Assembly: GCF_028369065.1 (NCBI RefSeq)
Contig: NZ_JAQNDA010000001.1
Location: 186,001 to 250,000, forward strand
Reading direction: 5' to 3'
Source of the DNA: Marinobacter sp. SS21
GTDB lineage: Bacteria; Pseudomonadota; Gammaproteobacteria; Pseudomonadales; Oleiphilaceae
Length of the DNA stretch: 64,000 bases
Shown here piece after piece: positions 26,430 through 34,727 of the stretch. The notes beneath the pieces are model-generated. The model saw nothing but the letters and a program-made list of their open reading frames with translations, made no database searches and was not told the DNA's origin. Each line of letters begins with the position of its first letter. Within the stretch, counting starts at the first letter, position 1. The position numbers and the translations under genes are program-made.

Positions 26430-27245
26430 ATGAAAGAGTTGAACAACAAGGTTGCAGTGATTACCGGAGCCGGATCGGGCATCGGCCGGGCTTTGGCCAA
26501 GAAGCTGGCGCAGAAGGGTTGTCGACTGGCGCTGTCCGACGTCAACGAAAAAGGTTTGCAGGAGACAGTGGCCGAATGCGGCAATGCCGAGGTGAAAACC
26601 TACGTACTGGATGTGGCCGACCGTGATGCCATCTACGCCCACGCCGAGGAAGTGGCCAAACAGTTCGGCCAGGTCAACCTGATCATCAACAACGCCGGTG
26701 TGGCGCTGTCTGCGTCGGTGCGCGAAATGGCCGATGATGACTTCAAGTGGATCATGGACATTGATTTCTGGGGCGTGGCCCATGGCACCCGAGCGTTTTT
26801 GCCGCACCTGATTGCCTCCGGCGATGGTCACGTGGTGAACATTTCCAGTGTCTTCGGGCTGATTGGTGTGCCCAAGCAGAGCGCCTACAATGCGGCCAAG
26901 TTTGCCGTTCGCGGTTTCACCGAGGCGCTGCGCCAGGAAATGAAGCTGGAGAATCAGCCGGTGGCGGTGAGCTGCGTGCATCCTGGCGGCATCAAGACCA
27001 ACATCGCCCAGGCCGCCCGCATGGGCAAATCCGAGAACGCGGCCGCCCAGCGTCAGGGCTTCGACAAGCTGGCCATGACCACCCCGGACAAGGCGGCGGA
27101 CATCATCATCAAGGGCATTCTGCGCAACGAATCCCGTATCCTGGTCGGTGTCGATGCCTGGGGCATCGACGCCCTGAACCGGGTGCTGGGTGCCGCCTAC
27201 CAGCCGCTGGTAGCGCGCTTCTCACGCAAGAGCCTGTACAACTAA
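26430..27245 (+). CDS. Short-chain dehydrogenase/reductase
   Basis: 271 aa from the ATG at 26430 (AGAGG nine bases before). The Rossmann motif TGAGSGIGRALA and the catalytic Y-x3-K in SAYNAAKFAVRG are intact; the Ser lies in VVNISSVFG. NNAGVALS is the structural motif. Substrate is unknown. The Asp in ALSDVNEKGL points to NAD(H) preference. It shares general layout with the SDR at 32.4 kb and similar enzymes are common in wax-ester and hydrocarbon degraders. Followed by a terminator-like hairpin, so monocistronic. Confidence 0.9.
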   Translation: MKELNNKVAVITGAGSGIGRALAKKLAQKGCRLALSDVNEKGLQETVAECGNAEVKTYVLDVADRDAIYAHAEEVAKQFGQVNLIINNAGVALSASVREMADDDFKWIMDIDFWGVAHGTRAFLPHLIASGDGHVVNISSVFGLIGVPKQSAYNAAKFAVRGFTEALRQEMKLENQPVAVSCVHPGGIKTNIAQAARMGKSENAAAQRQGFDKLAMTTPDKAADIIIKGILRNESRILVGVDAWGIDALNRVLGAAYQPLVARFSRKSLYN

Positions 27246-27578
27246 GCTGCTGTCCAGACCGGTCCGCCGCCCTGACGACGGTATCGTGATGGCGCCCCCT
27301 CAAGCCTGGGATTAACCCCGGGTTGAGGGCGTGCGCCTCGCCCAGAACCAGTTCGGTCGGCGGCCGCGGACAACCGGAATCAGGCGGAGTTATGCAGCGG
27401 CTCCTTAAGCACTTATACTGACGGTAAGTCAGGGATCGAGCCGCCATGACACTGCCTGAAATCGATACCGTCCATCTCGCCCTTTATCGCCCACCCGCCG
27501 GTCCGTGTGGTCGCCGTGGACGCGCTCCCGTTTGCTTGTTTCATCGCGGTTCCATTGTCATGCCCGGGGAGCTGGGGC
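27246..27578. other. Intergenic region upstream of the class II amidotransferase
   Basis: 333 bases. The first part holds the hairpin at 27297-27329. The rest should carry the promoter of the amidotransferase; CTTATACT (27412-27419) resembles a -10. A 46-codon reading frame starting at 27446 runs into the amidotransferase start, but nothing supports it as a gene. Confidence 0.45.
27297..27329 (+). terminator. Hairpin after the SDR gene
   Basis: CCCTCAA (27297-27303) pairs with TTGAGGG (27323-27329), with a further CCTGGG/CCCCGG partial stem inside. It lies 51 bases after the SDR stop. No T-run follows. Confidence 0.55.
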
Positions 27579-28403
27579 ATGTGTGAACTGCTGGCGATGA
27601 GTGCCAACACCCCCACCGATCTGTGTTTCAGTTTTACCGGCCTGACCCGGCGCGGTGGCGACACCGGCCCGCACCGGGATGGCTGGGGCGTTGCCTTCTA
27701 TGAGGGCAAGGGAGTGCGGGTGTTTCTGGAATCCGGTGCCAGTGCCGAGTCGCGCATCGCCGAGGTGGTGCAGACCCACCCCATCAAGAGTGAAGTGGCG
27801 CTGTGCCACATTCGCCAGGCCAACGTCGGCGACGTCTGCCTGGCCAACACTCACCCGTTTGTGCGGGAGCTTTGGGGCCGCTACTGGAGCTTTGCCCATA
27901 ACGGTCAGCTGCAGGGCTTTCGAGCGCAGCCTGGGGTTTACCAGCCGGTGGGCGATACCGACAGCGAGGCGTTATTCTGTGACCTGTTGAACCGCCTGCG
28001 CGACGACGGTGGACCGGACCTGCCTGTGACGGCGTTATCCGATTGCTTGGTCGCCTACGCCACCGGCTATGCCCGCCAGGGGGTGTTGAACCTGCTGCTG
28101 AGTAACGGCGACTGGCTGTTCACTTTCTGTTCCACCAAGATGGCCAGCATCACCCGGCGCGCGCCGTTCGGCCCGGCCCGGCTGAAGGATGCCGACGTGA
28201 CCGTGGACTTTGAGGCGGAAACCACCCCCAATGACATTGTCAGCGTAATCGTCACCGAACCGCTGACCACGGACGAGCAGTGGGACGTTTACACGCCTGG
28301 GGAATGGCGGCTGTGGCGGCAGGGAGAAGTGAAGCTGCGCGGTCGAGTCCAGGTTCCGGCCCAGTCCGACTGTTCCGGTGGTGTCAGTCAGCGCACGCTT
28401 TGA
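27579..28403 (+). CDS. Class II glutamine amidotransferase (YafJ-like)
   Basis: 274 aa. The start at 27579 puts the catalytic Cys directly after Met (MCELLAMSANTP), as needed for N-terminal nucleophile amidotransferases. GGDTGPHRDGWGVAFYEG, IRQANVGDVCLANTHPF and SFAHNGQL are the glutaminase motifs. No synthase domain is attached; the acceptor is unknown, as for YafJ. Its 3' end overlaps the convergent AraC gene by 20 bases. Confidence 0.92.
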   Translation: MCELLAMSANTPTDLCFSFTGLTRRGGDTGPHRDGWGVAFYEGKGVRVFLESGASAESRIAEVVQTHPIKSEVALCHIRQANVGDVCLANTHPFVRELWGRYWSFAHNGQLQGFRAQPGVYQPVGDTDSEALFCDLLNRLRDDGGPDLPVTALSDCLVAYATGYARQGVLNLLLSNGDWLFTFCSTKMASITRRAPFGPARLKDADVTVDFEAETTPNDIVSVIVTEPLTTDEQWDVYTPGEWRLWRQGEVKLRGRVQVPAQSDCSGGVSQRTL

Positions 28404-29424
28404 CCCGTATCGATTTCCGATATTCCGAGGGCGCCACCCCGGTTTGATTCCGAAACGCCCGGGCAAAGTTGGCAGCGTCTTTATACCCCAATTCGTGGGC
28501 TACCTGACTAATGTTGAGCGGGGTATTGGCCAACAGATGTCTGGCACGGATAAGGAAGGTGTCATTGACAATTTCCCGGAAACTGGTGCCTTCCTTTTCC
28601 AGGAAGCGGTGTAGCGAACGTACACTCATAAACAGCTCAGAGGCAATGTCTTCCTGTGTGATCGGGTGTTCACCCTGATAATGCAGCAGGCGGGACTGAA
28701 TGCTGGTGCTGAGACTGCGATCCCGCATCGGCAGCTGATCCATCAGCGCCTCACATTGCTTGACGCTCATGCTAAAGGTTCCCGAATTGGCAAGGGCCAG
28801 TCTTTGATTCAAGGCGTCCGAAGCTATGGAAATTCGGTTATGGGTGCACAGCGGTTTGACATCAATCTGCTTGTTACTCAGAAATTCCTCAAAATAGGGT
28901 TCGCACTTGTTTTTGATTTCCAGTCGGATCTGCGGTACTTCGTCCAGCAGGAGCGTTGCCATGGTATGGAAACTGGCCAACGCAATTTCCAGAAGTGCTT
29001 GCCCGGCGATGGCGGAGATGGGGTAGGTGATGTCCAGCCGGAGTAGTGAGAGTGGCGGCTTGTCTTCGATTTGCGCGCCCAGTACGGGCAACACAATCGG
29101 CATATATTGACAGGCGATGCGCAACGCATCCCGAACAGTGGGACTGCTCAAGGCGGCATAGCCGACAATGCCGAATGAACTCAGGTTCAGGCGATAACCA
29201 TAGTCCAGGGTGAACCCGGGGCGGCAATTCCTGACAATGTTCTCCATCAAGGCTTCTAGCTGACGGATGCTGACCCGGTAACTTTCCAAAGACAGCGCCG
29301 CTTCAGGGATCTCGGTGCCGTGCATGAGCACGTCGATGTCCACGCCTTCTTTCCGCGCCAGCTCCACCAGCTGGGGAAGGTATCTGAAGTCATAAACTTT
29401 TTCATCGAAGCCAAATTGAAACAT
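28384..29424 (-). CDS. AraC-family regulator with arabinose-binding-like N domain (regulator 1)
   Basis: 346 aa. The N-terminal two thirds look like the PF12625-type ligand domain of OruR/ArgR-like AraC proteins (TLDYGYRLNLSSFGIVGYAA). The C-terminal AraC DNA-binding domain shows ITQEDIASELFMSVRSLHRF and LLANTPLNISQVAHELGYKD followed by ANFARAFRNQTGVAPSEYR. It is divergent from the PF10118 operon at 29.66 kb and probably controls it. Base composition is visibly less GC-rich than the flanks, as across the whole 28.4-33.3 kb block. Confidence 0.92.
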   Translation of the reverse strand: MFQFGFDEKVYDFRYLPQLVELARKEGVDIDVLMHGTEIPEAALSLESYRVSIRQLEALMENIVRNCRPGFTLDYGYRLNLSSFGIVGYAALSSPTVRDALRIACQYMPIVLPVLGAQIEDKPPLSLLRLDITYPISAIAGQALLEIALASFHTMATLLLDEVPQIRLEIKNKCEPYFEEFLSNKQIDVKPLCTHNRISIASDALNQRLALANSGTFSMSVKQCEALMDQLPMRDRSLSTSIQSRLLHYQGEHPITQEDIASELFMSVRSLHRFLEKEGTSFREIVNDTFLIRARHLLANTPLNISQVAHELGYKDAANFARAFRNQTGVAPSEYRKSIRVKACAD

Positions 29425-29540
29425 CGGTCAATAATACTACGGTCTACCCAGCTCGGTAAGCCTCTTGCCTGTTTTCCGCCAACCAGACGCCGCCCTGCCT
29501 AAGTATCCGTCCAGAAATGACTGGTAATTGGCGAGAATCA

Positions 29541-29584
29541 ACCTGAGATTTTGTCTCGTTACCTGAAGAATGGGTGGGTTCAGG
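29541..29584 (+). promoter_or_regulatory. Candidate AraC operator upstream of the PF10118 operon
   Basis: ACCTGA occurs at 29541-29546 and again at 29561-29566, a 20-base period that suits AraC-family direct-repeat sites. The second copy is also the left arm of an inverted repeat (CCTGAA 29562-29567, TTCAGG 29579-29584). Both lie in the 233-base gap between regulator 1 and the operon. Function is inferred from position only. Confidence 0.35.
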
Positions 29585-29657
29585 CATTGCGCCAGCTATT
29601 TCTGCAACTATTTTTATTATGGCGAGTTCCCACAAATCTGGAGCTGCGAGGTGACGT

Positions 29658-30608
29658 ATGATCTCCCGGGTATTTAAAGCTAACAGGCAAGCATCCAGCA
29701 CCGATACCGAGCTGACGCAGCGCAAGGTTTCTTTCGATTTCGGTCAGTCCCCCCTGCACTGGATCCCTGGCGATCCGTACAGCAGTCACCTTATCAGTGC
29801 GATTCATACGTTGCTGCCCATTCCAGAGCTGTACTTTTGCCGTATCTACAACAAGGCGCTGCCGTACATCAGCGATGAGCGGCTGCGCGAAGATGTTAAA
29901 GGCTTTATCCGGCAAGAAGCGGTACATTCACGAGCCCACAGCGTTGGCATCAGGGACTATCTGGAAAGGCATGGCATGGAAGTGGCCACTGTCACACAAA
30001 AGATTGAATGGATGTGCGATGCCCTGTTGGGCGAAAAGCCCTTTGGGCGAACTGTCCCCAAAGTGCTTGAGAAACGCTGGCTGGTGTTGCGGCTCGGTAT
30101 GATTGCGGCGTTGGAGCACTTTACCTGTGTGCTGGGCGCCTATGCATTATCGAACCAGGCTTGGGATCGTTCGGGCGCAGATGCCACCATTCTCGACATA
30201 CTGCGCTGGCATGGCGCTGAAGAGGTTGAGCATCGCAGTGTGGCGTTCGATGTCTACCGGCACCTGGGCGGAAATTACCCAGCACGCTATCTGCAACAGT
30301 TGGTCGCCTTGCCGCTGGTATTTGGACTTTGGAGCTTCGGTGGTTCACATTTGATGCAGCAGGATCCGGTTTTGGCTGCAGAAAAACCGCACTTGTATCG
30401 ACCGTATTTTTGGCGCAGCTGGTATAAGCAGGCCAGGGAAACCGGGCATTTGCCTCCTATGAGCTGGTTGTTGGTGCAATCGGCCCGTTATTTCTCTCCC
30501 TGGTATGACCCGGCCAAGGAAGCCGATACGGCCGTGGCGCAAGCTTATTTGGCGACCTCACCGGCGGCACAGCGGGCGGAAGCGGAAAGCGCCGTTCTGG
30601 CTCACTGA
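29658..30608 (+). CDS. PF10118/COG3687 'metal-dependent hydrolase' with diiron-like ExxH pattern (copy 1)
   Basis: 316 aa. Annotated in databases as a predicted metal-dependent hydrolase, but no reaction is known to me. Potential metal ligands follow a ferritin-like spacing: Glu87-x2-His90 (RQEAVHS), Glu153-His154 (ALEHF), His185 and Glu189-x2-His192 (EEVEH). Two ExxH motifs on different helices are characteristic of diiron-carboxylate proteins. The protein is mostly helical with a hydrophobic stretch near VALPLVFGLWSF. It is first in an operon with M24, alpha/beta hydrolase and SDR genes and is divergent from an AraC regulator. A paralogue lies at 33.5 kb. Confidence 0.82.
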   Translation: MISRVFKANRQASSTDTELTQRKVSFDFGQSPLHWIPGDPYSSHLISAIHTLLPIPELYFCRIYNKALPYISDERLREDVKGFIRQEAVHSRAHSVGIRDYLERHGMEVATVTQKIEWMCDALLGEKPFGRTVPKVLEKRWLVLRLGMIAALEHFTCVLGAYALSNQAWDRSGADATILDILRWHGAEEVEHRSVAFDVYRHLGGNYPARYLQQLVALPLVFGLWSFGGSHLMQQDPVLAAEKPHLYRPYFWRSWYKQARETGHLPPMSWLLVQSARYFSPWYDPAKEADTAVAQAYLATSPAAQRAEAESAVLAH

Positions 30609-30663
30609 TGGTGGCGGATCACGGCCCATCTTCGAGAAATCAATCACCGACGAAGCACAAGTT

Positions 30664-31518
30664 ATGCAGAAAATAGCGAACTTTACCTCAGCCGAACTGG
30701 AGCGCTTCAAAGAAGTGCAACAGCTGGCCTATGAATGCGTACAGGCCATCGAGCTACAACTCGTTGAAGGCATGACCGAAAAAGAGGCCGCTGGCCTGAT
30801 CAAGGCCTATTTGGACGAGCGTGGCGTCGACAGCTACCTGCACAAACCATTTGCCTGGTTTGGCGACCGTACTGCGTTTACCGGGTTTTGGTCGGATTTC
30901 CACTTTTTTCCGACCGACCGTAAGCTGGAATCGGGTATGCCGGTCATTCTGGATGTCGCGCCGACCTGCGGGGGCTACACGGCGGATATTGGCTATTCGT
31001 TTTCCTTTGGCAAGGTCAATCCCGAATTGGATCGGATGCGGCAGACGCTGCTGGAAATTCGCTCCTATATTCTGGAAGCCGTTCTGGCCGGAGAAACCTT
31101 TAAGCAGGTGTATCTGGGTGTTGATGAAATCATCGCCGAGGCCGGTTTCCGCAATGCCCATCAGGTGTATCCGCGGCGAGTGCTGGGACACCGTGTGATC
31201 AAGACTCGCAATACACGCTATGACAATCTGTCGCTGTTTGGCTTCAGCGCCCGCCAGTTGCAATGGTTGGTTCCCGGCGTGCTGCAGGGCCTCGTGCGCC
31301 AGCCGTCCCCATTGTGGAATGACCGCAAGGAGTCCGATCATCCGCCGCTGCCGGGTACTTGGGCCATTGAGCCCCATCTCGCTAGTCAGGATGGTCAGGT
31401 GGGCGCCAAGTGGGAGGAAATTCTGGTGATCACCGAGGACACCGCGTACTGGTTGGACGAGGGTGTTCCCCACAACGCCCAGTCAGTTGCATCCAATCAG
31501 CAAACGGTCGCGGTCTAA
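30664..31518 (+). CDS. M24 (pita-bread) metallopeptidase-family protein
   Basis: 284 aa from the ATG at 30664. The five expected metal ligands can be placed: Asp97 and Asp108 (DVAPTCGGYTAD), His176 (LGHRV), Glu236 (AIEPH) and Glu251 or Glu252 (KWEEI). An active M24 enzyme is therefore possible: aminopeptidase P, prolidase or creatinase type. There is no creatinase N domain, so it is a short single-domain form. Cleaving a C-N bond of an imported compound would fit an operon with an alpha/beta hydrolase and an SDR; substrate unknown. Its ribosome binding site is weak and it sits 55 bases after the PF10118 gene. Confidence 0.85.
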   Translation: MQKIANFTSAELERFKEVQQLAYECVQAIELQLVEGMTEKEAAGLIKAYLDERGVDSYLHKPFAWFGDRTAFTGFWSDFHFFPTDRKLESGMPVILDVAPTCGGYTADIGYSFSFGKVNPELDRMRQTLLEIRSYILEAVLAGETFKQVYLGVDEIIAEAGFRNAHQVYPRRVLGHRVIKTRNTRYDNLSLFGFSARQLQWLVPGVLQGLVRQPSPLWNDRKESDHPPLPGTWAIEPHLASQDGQVGAKWEEILVITEDTAYWLDEGVPHNAQSVASNQQTVAV

Positions 31519-31530
31519 GGGAAGGGTTGT

Positions 31531-32436
31531 ATGCGTGAACTGATGGTTAATCGCCTCGATGTTGAACTGTACGTCCAGGTGCACGGTGACGAAAACAAGC
31601 CAACGATTCTGTTTCTTCATGGTTTTCCCGACTGCCACAGAACCTGGGAAAATCAGGTCAGAGTCCTGAAGAAAGACTATCAGGTGGTCACGTTTGATAT
31701 GCGGGGGGTTGGTAAATCCACCTGGTCGGCTCGCCGTGACGCCTACCTGATTGAGCACCTGCTGGCGGATATCGAAGCAGTGATCAATGCGGTGGTTGGC
31801 GGGTCCGGCCAGGTTCATCTGGTTGCCCACGACTGGGGCTCCGTGATTGGCTGGTCGTTTATCAGCGACGCCAAGTACGCGTCCAGGGTGCTCTCCTACA
31901 CCTCGATGTCCGGCCCCCATCTGCGGCTTATGCTGGACTGGATGCGTCGTAACCTGTTGACGGGTGAGCCCAGGCGGATGGCGAAGGCGCTGCGCCAGGC
32001 CATGCTTTCCTGGTATGTCTATCTGTTTAACCTGCCGATGTTGCCCGAATTCGTGATCAAGCGGTTCGGGCGCCCGATCTGGCGTACCGCGTTGAGTATC
32101 AATGGAATCGACAAAGCGGATGACTACTTGAATGCCAGCCAGCCGGAAGTGGAGAGCCTTTGTCTCAACTCCATCAATCTTTATCGGCAGAATGTCAGGC
32201 GGCCTCCGGAATTGCCGGCGCCGAACAGCATCAACATACCGGTGCAGTTACTGATCGCGGATGGTGACATGTTCATTTCGGATGAGCTGTTCGAGTTCTA
32301 TGGTGAGTACGTAGCCGACCTGCAGTGCCATGGAATCAAGGGTAAGCATTGGGCTCACCACGGCCACCCGCAAGACTTCAATCGCTACGTCAAACAATTT
32401 GTTAACCAGGTCGAAGGCCGGAAGAGGATTAACTAA
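31531..32436 (+). CDS. Alpha/beta hydrolase (epoxide hydrolase/haloalkane dehalogenase-like)
   Basis: 301 aa. FLHGFPDCHRTW gives the oxyanion HGFP motif and VAHDWGSVIGW the nucleophile elbow with Asp as nucleophile, which points to epoxide hydrolase or dehalogenase chemistry rather than a serine esterase. A cap region lies in about residues 140-220, and the late KHWAHHGHP supplies the catalytic His. It is third in the operon, 12 bases after the M24 gene, and its stop overlaps the SDR start by one base (TAATG). Confidence 0.88.
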   Translation: MRELMVNRLDVELYVQVHGDENKPTILFLHGFPDCHRTWENQVRVLKKDYQVVTFDMRGVGKSTWSARRDAYLIEHLLADIEAVINAVVGGSGQVHLVAHDWGSVIGWSFISDAKYASRVLSYTSMSGPHLRLMLDWMRRNLLTGEPRRMAKALRQAMLSWYVYLFNLPMLPEFVIKRFGRPIWRTALSINGIDKADDYLNASQPEVESLCLNSINLYRQNVRRPPELPAPNSINIPVQLLIADGDMFISDELFEFYGEYVADLQCHGIKGKHWAHHGHPQDFNRYVKQFVNQVEGRKRIN

Positions 32437-33254
32437 TGGACAATATGAACCACAAAATCATCCTGATTACTGGAGCCGGCAGCGGTATTGGTCGTGAAAC
32501 CGCCCTCGAATTTGCACGCCATGGGGCCTACATCATTCTGGTTGATATCAACCGGGACGGCTTGGAGGAATCTGCCCGCCTGATCGCTCAGGAGGGGGGC
32601 GAGAGTGAGATTCACGAGTGTGACGTTAGCTCGCGGGAAGCCATGAGCCGGCTTGCAGAGACGGTGAATAGTCGTCATAAGGCGTTGGATGTGTTGATCA
32701 ATAACGCCGGTATTGGCTCCGCAGGCCGTTTTCTGGGAACCAGCCTGGATACCTGGGAGAAGGTGCTGGATGTGAACCTGATGGGCGTTGTTCACGGTTG
32801 CCATTTCTTTGCGCCGCAAATGGTCGAAAAAGGCAATGGAGGTTCCATCGTCAACGTCGCCTCGGCGTTGGCCTTTGCCGGTACCAAGGAGATGCCGGTC
32901 TATGCCGCGTCCAAGTTCGCGGTGCTCGGGTTCAGCGAATCCCTGCGCGCCGACCTGGCCGAGTATGGTCTCCATGTTGCGACCATTTGCCCGGGGATCA
33001 TCAACACGGCGATCGTCGGTAACACGGTTTTTGAAGGTGAATTGGCGAGCGGCGACCGCGCTCAAAAGAGTGCAACCAGCCTTTACCAACGTCGAAACTA
33101 CCCCCCGCAAAAAGTCGCAAAGGCCATTTTTGGCGCGGTGGTTAAACGCAAATCGGTGGTGCCGGTCTCGCCGGAAGCCTGGATGCTGTACTACGGTAAG
33201 CGATTGGCGCCATCGCTGATTGAACGTCTTGTGCGGTTGGACGCGCCAATCTGA
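32436..33254 (+). CDS. Short-chain dehydrogenase/reductase, last gene of the PF10118 operon
   Basis: 272 aa. Rossmann motif TGAGSGIGRETA, NNAGIGSAG, catalytic Ser in NVASALAF and Y-x3-K in YAASKFAVLG are intact. VDINRDGL with Asp after the second strand suggests NAD(H). It is coupled to the hydrolase stop and followed at once by an intrinsic terminator, closing the operon. Substrate unknown; an alcohol or ketone produced by the preceding hydrolase would be logical. Confidence 0.9.
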   Translation: MDNMNHKIILITGAGSGIGRETALEFARHGAYIILVDINRDGLEESARLIAQEGGESEIHECDVSSREAMSRLAETVNSRHKALDVLINNAGIGSAGRFLGTSLDTWEKVLDVNLMGVVHGCHFFAPQMVEKGNGGSIVNVASALAFAGTKEMPVYAASKFAVLGFSESLRADLAEYGLHVATICPGIINTAIVGNTVFEGELASGDRAQKSATSLYQRRNYPPQKVAKAIFGAVVKRKSVVPVSPEAWMLYYGKRLAPSLIERLVRLDAPI

Positions 33255-33275
33255 GGGGACAGCCTCCCCGTTTTT
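33255..33275 (+). terminator. Intrinsic terminator of the PF10118 operon
   Basis: GGGGA (33255-33259) and TCCCC (33265-33269) form a stem with a five-base loop, followed by GTTTTT. It starts right after the SDR stop. Confidence 0.8.
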
Positions 33276-33471
33276 CTCTCGCCTCAGTTGTAAACAGCGT
33301 TAATCAGAGGCTCCTTAAGGCCTTGGGCTCCGTCAATCCGTTCTGGAAGACAATGACCTCTGGAGCCCTCACCATAGGACGAGCGAAAGGTGGTTGGCCT
33401 GGTCACCGATTACCGTCGCTAAGCCGGTAACGCAGTCCTCGGCGGTTCCGGAATTTGGTTTGCGCAGCAAC

Positions 33472-33497
33472 AAAAAGGGGACGGCAGTGCCGTCCCC
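33472..33497 (-). terminator. Intrinsic terminator of PF10118 copy 2
   Basis: On the minus strand a perfect 10-base stem (plus-strand arms GGGGACGGCA at 33477-33486 and TGCCGTCCCC at 33488-33497) is followed by five T (33476-33472). It lies 32 bases after the stop of the minus-strand gene. Confidence 0.85.
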
Positions 33498-33529
33498 AGT
33501 TCTCGTGTGCCAGTTGAGATTGTACCCGC

Positions 33530-34417
33530 TCAGTTCAGAGCGCGGCGGTTGCCTTTACGGTATTCCGGTGCGATGTGCTCGCTGACCTGGGCCTTGAAAT
33601 CCTCGATCAACTGACTATTGTCGTGATCCCAGGGGTGGAAGCCCGGCTTGAAGTATTCCAACCAGGTTGGGACCAGGCTGGAGAAAGCACCGTTCTTACC
33701 CCACATGCGCCACAGGCCCTTGCCGGCGTCCTTGAAGCTGAACTGCTTGCGGTCTTTCAACATCATCTGGGAGGTAAAGGCGCTGGCTACCACACCCAGG
33801 GCCGCGGTAACGAAGACCAGGTAGAAGGCGCGCTCGGCGTAACTGCCGCCAACTTGCTGGAACACGTCGAAGGTGACCCCCTTGTGCTCGGTTTCCTCGA
33901 TCGCGTGCCAGACCCAGATGGTGCGCATGGACTCATGCATGTCGTCACGGATGTCGTCCCGCTCCAGCAGCATGTCCGCCATCATGGCGGTCAGGTGTTC
34001 CAGACCGCAGGTGATGGCCAGCTGGTGGCGCTTGGGCAGCTTCTTGGCAATGCCGAGGATCACACTCAGCTGCTTTTCCAATGCCTCAACCGGCATCCCC
34101 TGGTCGCGGACGTGCTGGTTCATGCTAATGTGTTCCAGGGAGTGCATCGCTTCCTGGCCGATAAAACCGCGTACCTCTTCCTTCATCTTGGGATCGGTGA
34201 TCTGATCGCGGTAGTAGCGTACGGAATCGACAAAGAACTGTTCGCCCTGGGGGAACAGCACCGACAACGCATTCATGGTGTGGCTGAGGATATAGCTGTT
34301 GTCGAGCCAGTAACGGGGGGTTTTGGCGTCAAATTCGAAGCCCATACGCTGGGGCTTGATGCTCACGTTGCCCGGAGTACGGGTCTTGGTGTTATTGGAG
34401 CGGCTTGTTGTCAGCAT
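33530..34417 (-). CDS. PF10118/COG3687 'metal-dependent hydrolase' with diiron-like ExxH pattern (copy 2)
   Basis: 295 aa, paralogue of the gene at 29.66 kb. The same ligand layout recurs: Glu89-x2-His92 (QEAMHS), Glu140-His141 (GLEHL), His171, and Glu175-x2-His178 (EETEH). A hydrophobic segment, FYLVFVTAALGVVASAF, follows the second ExxH. Retention of the pattern in two diverged copies argues that it binds metal. The gene stands alone with its own terminator and is divergent from a second AraC regulator, mirroring copy 1. Confidence 0.83.
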   Translation of the reverse strand: MLTTSRSNNTKTRTPGNVSIKPQRMGFEFDAKTPRYWLDNSYILSHTMNALSVLFPQGEQFFVDSVRYYRDQITDPKMKEEVRGFIGQEAMHSLEHISMNQHVRDQGMPVEALEKQLSVILGIAKKLPKRHQLAITCGLEHLTAMMADMLLERDDIRDDMHESMRTIWVWHAIEETEHKGVTFDVFQQVGGSYAERAFYLVFVTAALGVVASAFTSQMMLKDRKQFSFKDAGKGLWRMWGKNGAFSSLVPTWLEYFKPGFHPWDHDNSQLIEDFKAQVSEHIAPEYRKGNRRALN

Positions 34418-34727
34418 TATTGATACTCCCGGTGCTTATAGATTTTATTGGTGCTGAGTTCTGAGTGCTGTCGTTATGGAACCAGTGTCTATCAGTCAAT
34501 CCAATCGATGAAGGCGAGAACGGGACGTCGGTCGTGGAGGATGGGCCATGGCGTCGGAAGGTGACGGATCGGAAGTTGACTAAGTTGACAACCGCAACTG
34601 GCGGTTCGGCCACGGTGCTGGGGGGTATGGCTTCGTGGTAGCATCCTTAGTCAACGGCTTTCGATCCTCCGTTTGAGCCCTGCGTGCAGCGGCTGAGAGC
34701 CGCCCGATCATTACTAAAGGACGTGTC
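34418..34727. other. Divergent regulatory gap between PF10118 copy 2 and AraC regulator 2
   Basis: 310 bases with no supported ORF. AAGTTGAC occurs twice in close succession (34573-34580 and 34582-34589), a possible activator site. Promoters for both flanking genes must be here but no convincing -10/-35 pair was assigned. Confidence 0.4.

Noticed and set aside
27446-27586. 46-codon frame overlapping the class II amidotransferase start, as a leader peptide
   Set aside because: No good ribosome binding site, no known attenuation for this family, and the amidotransferase needs its Cys at position 2 from the 27579 start.
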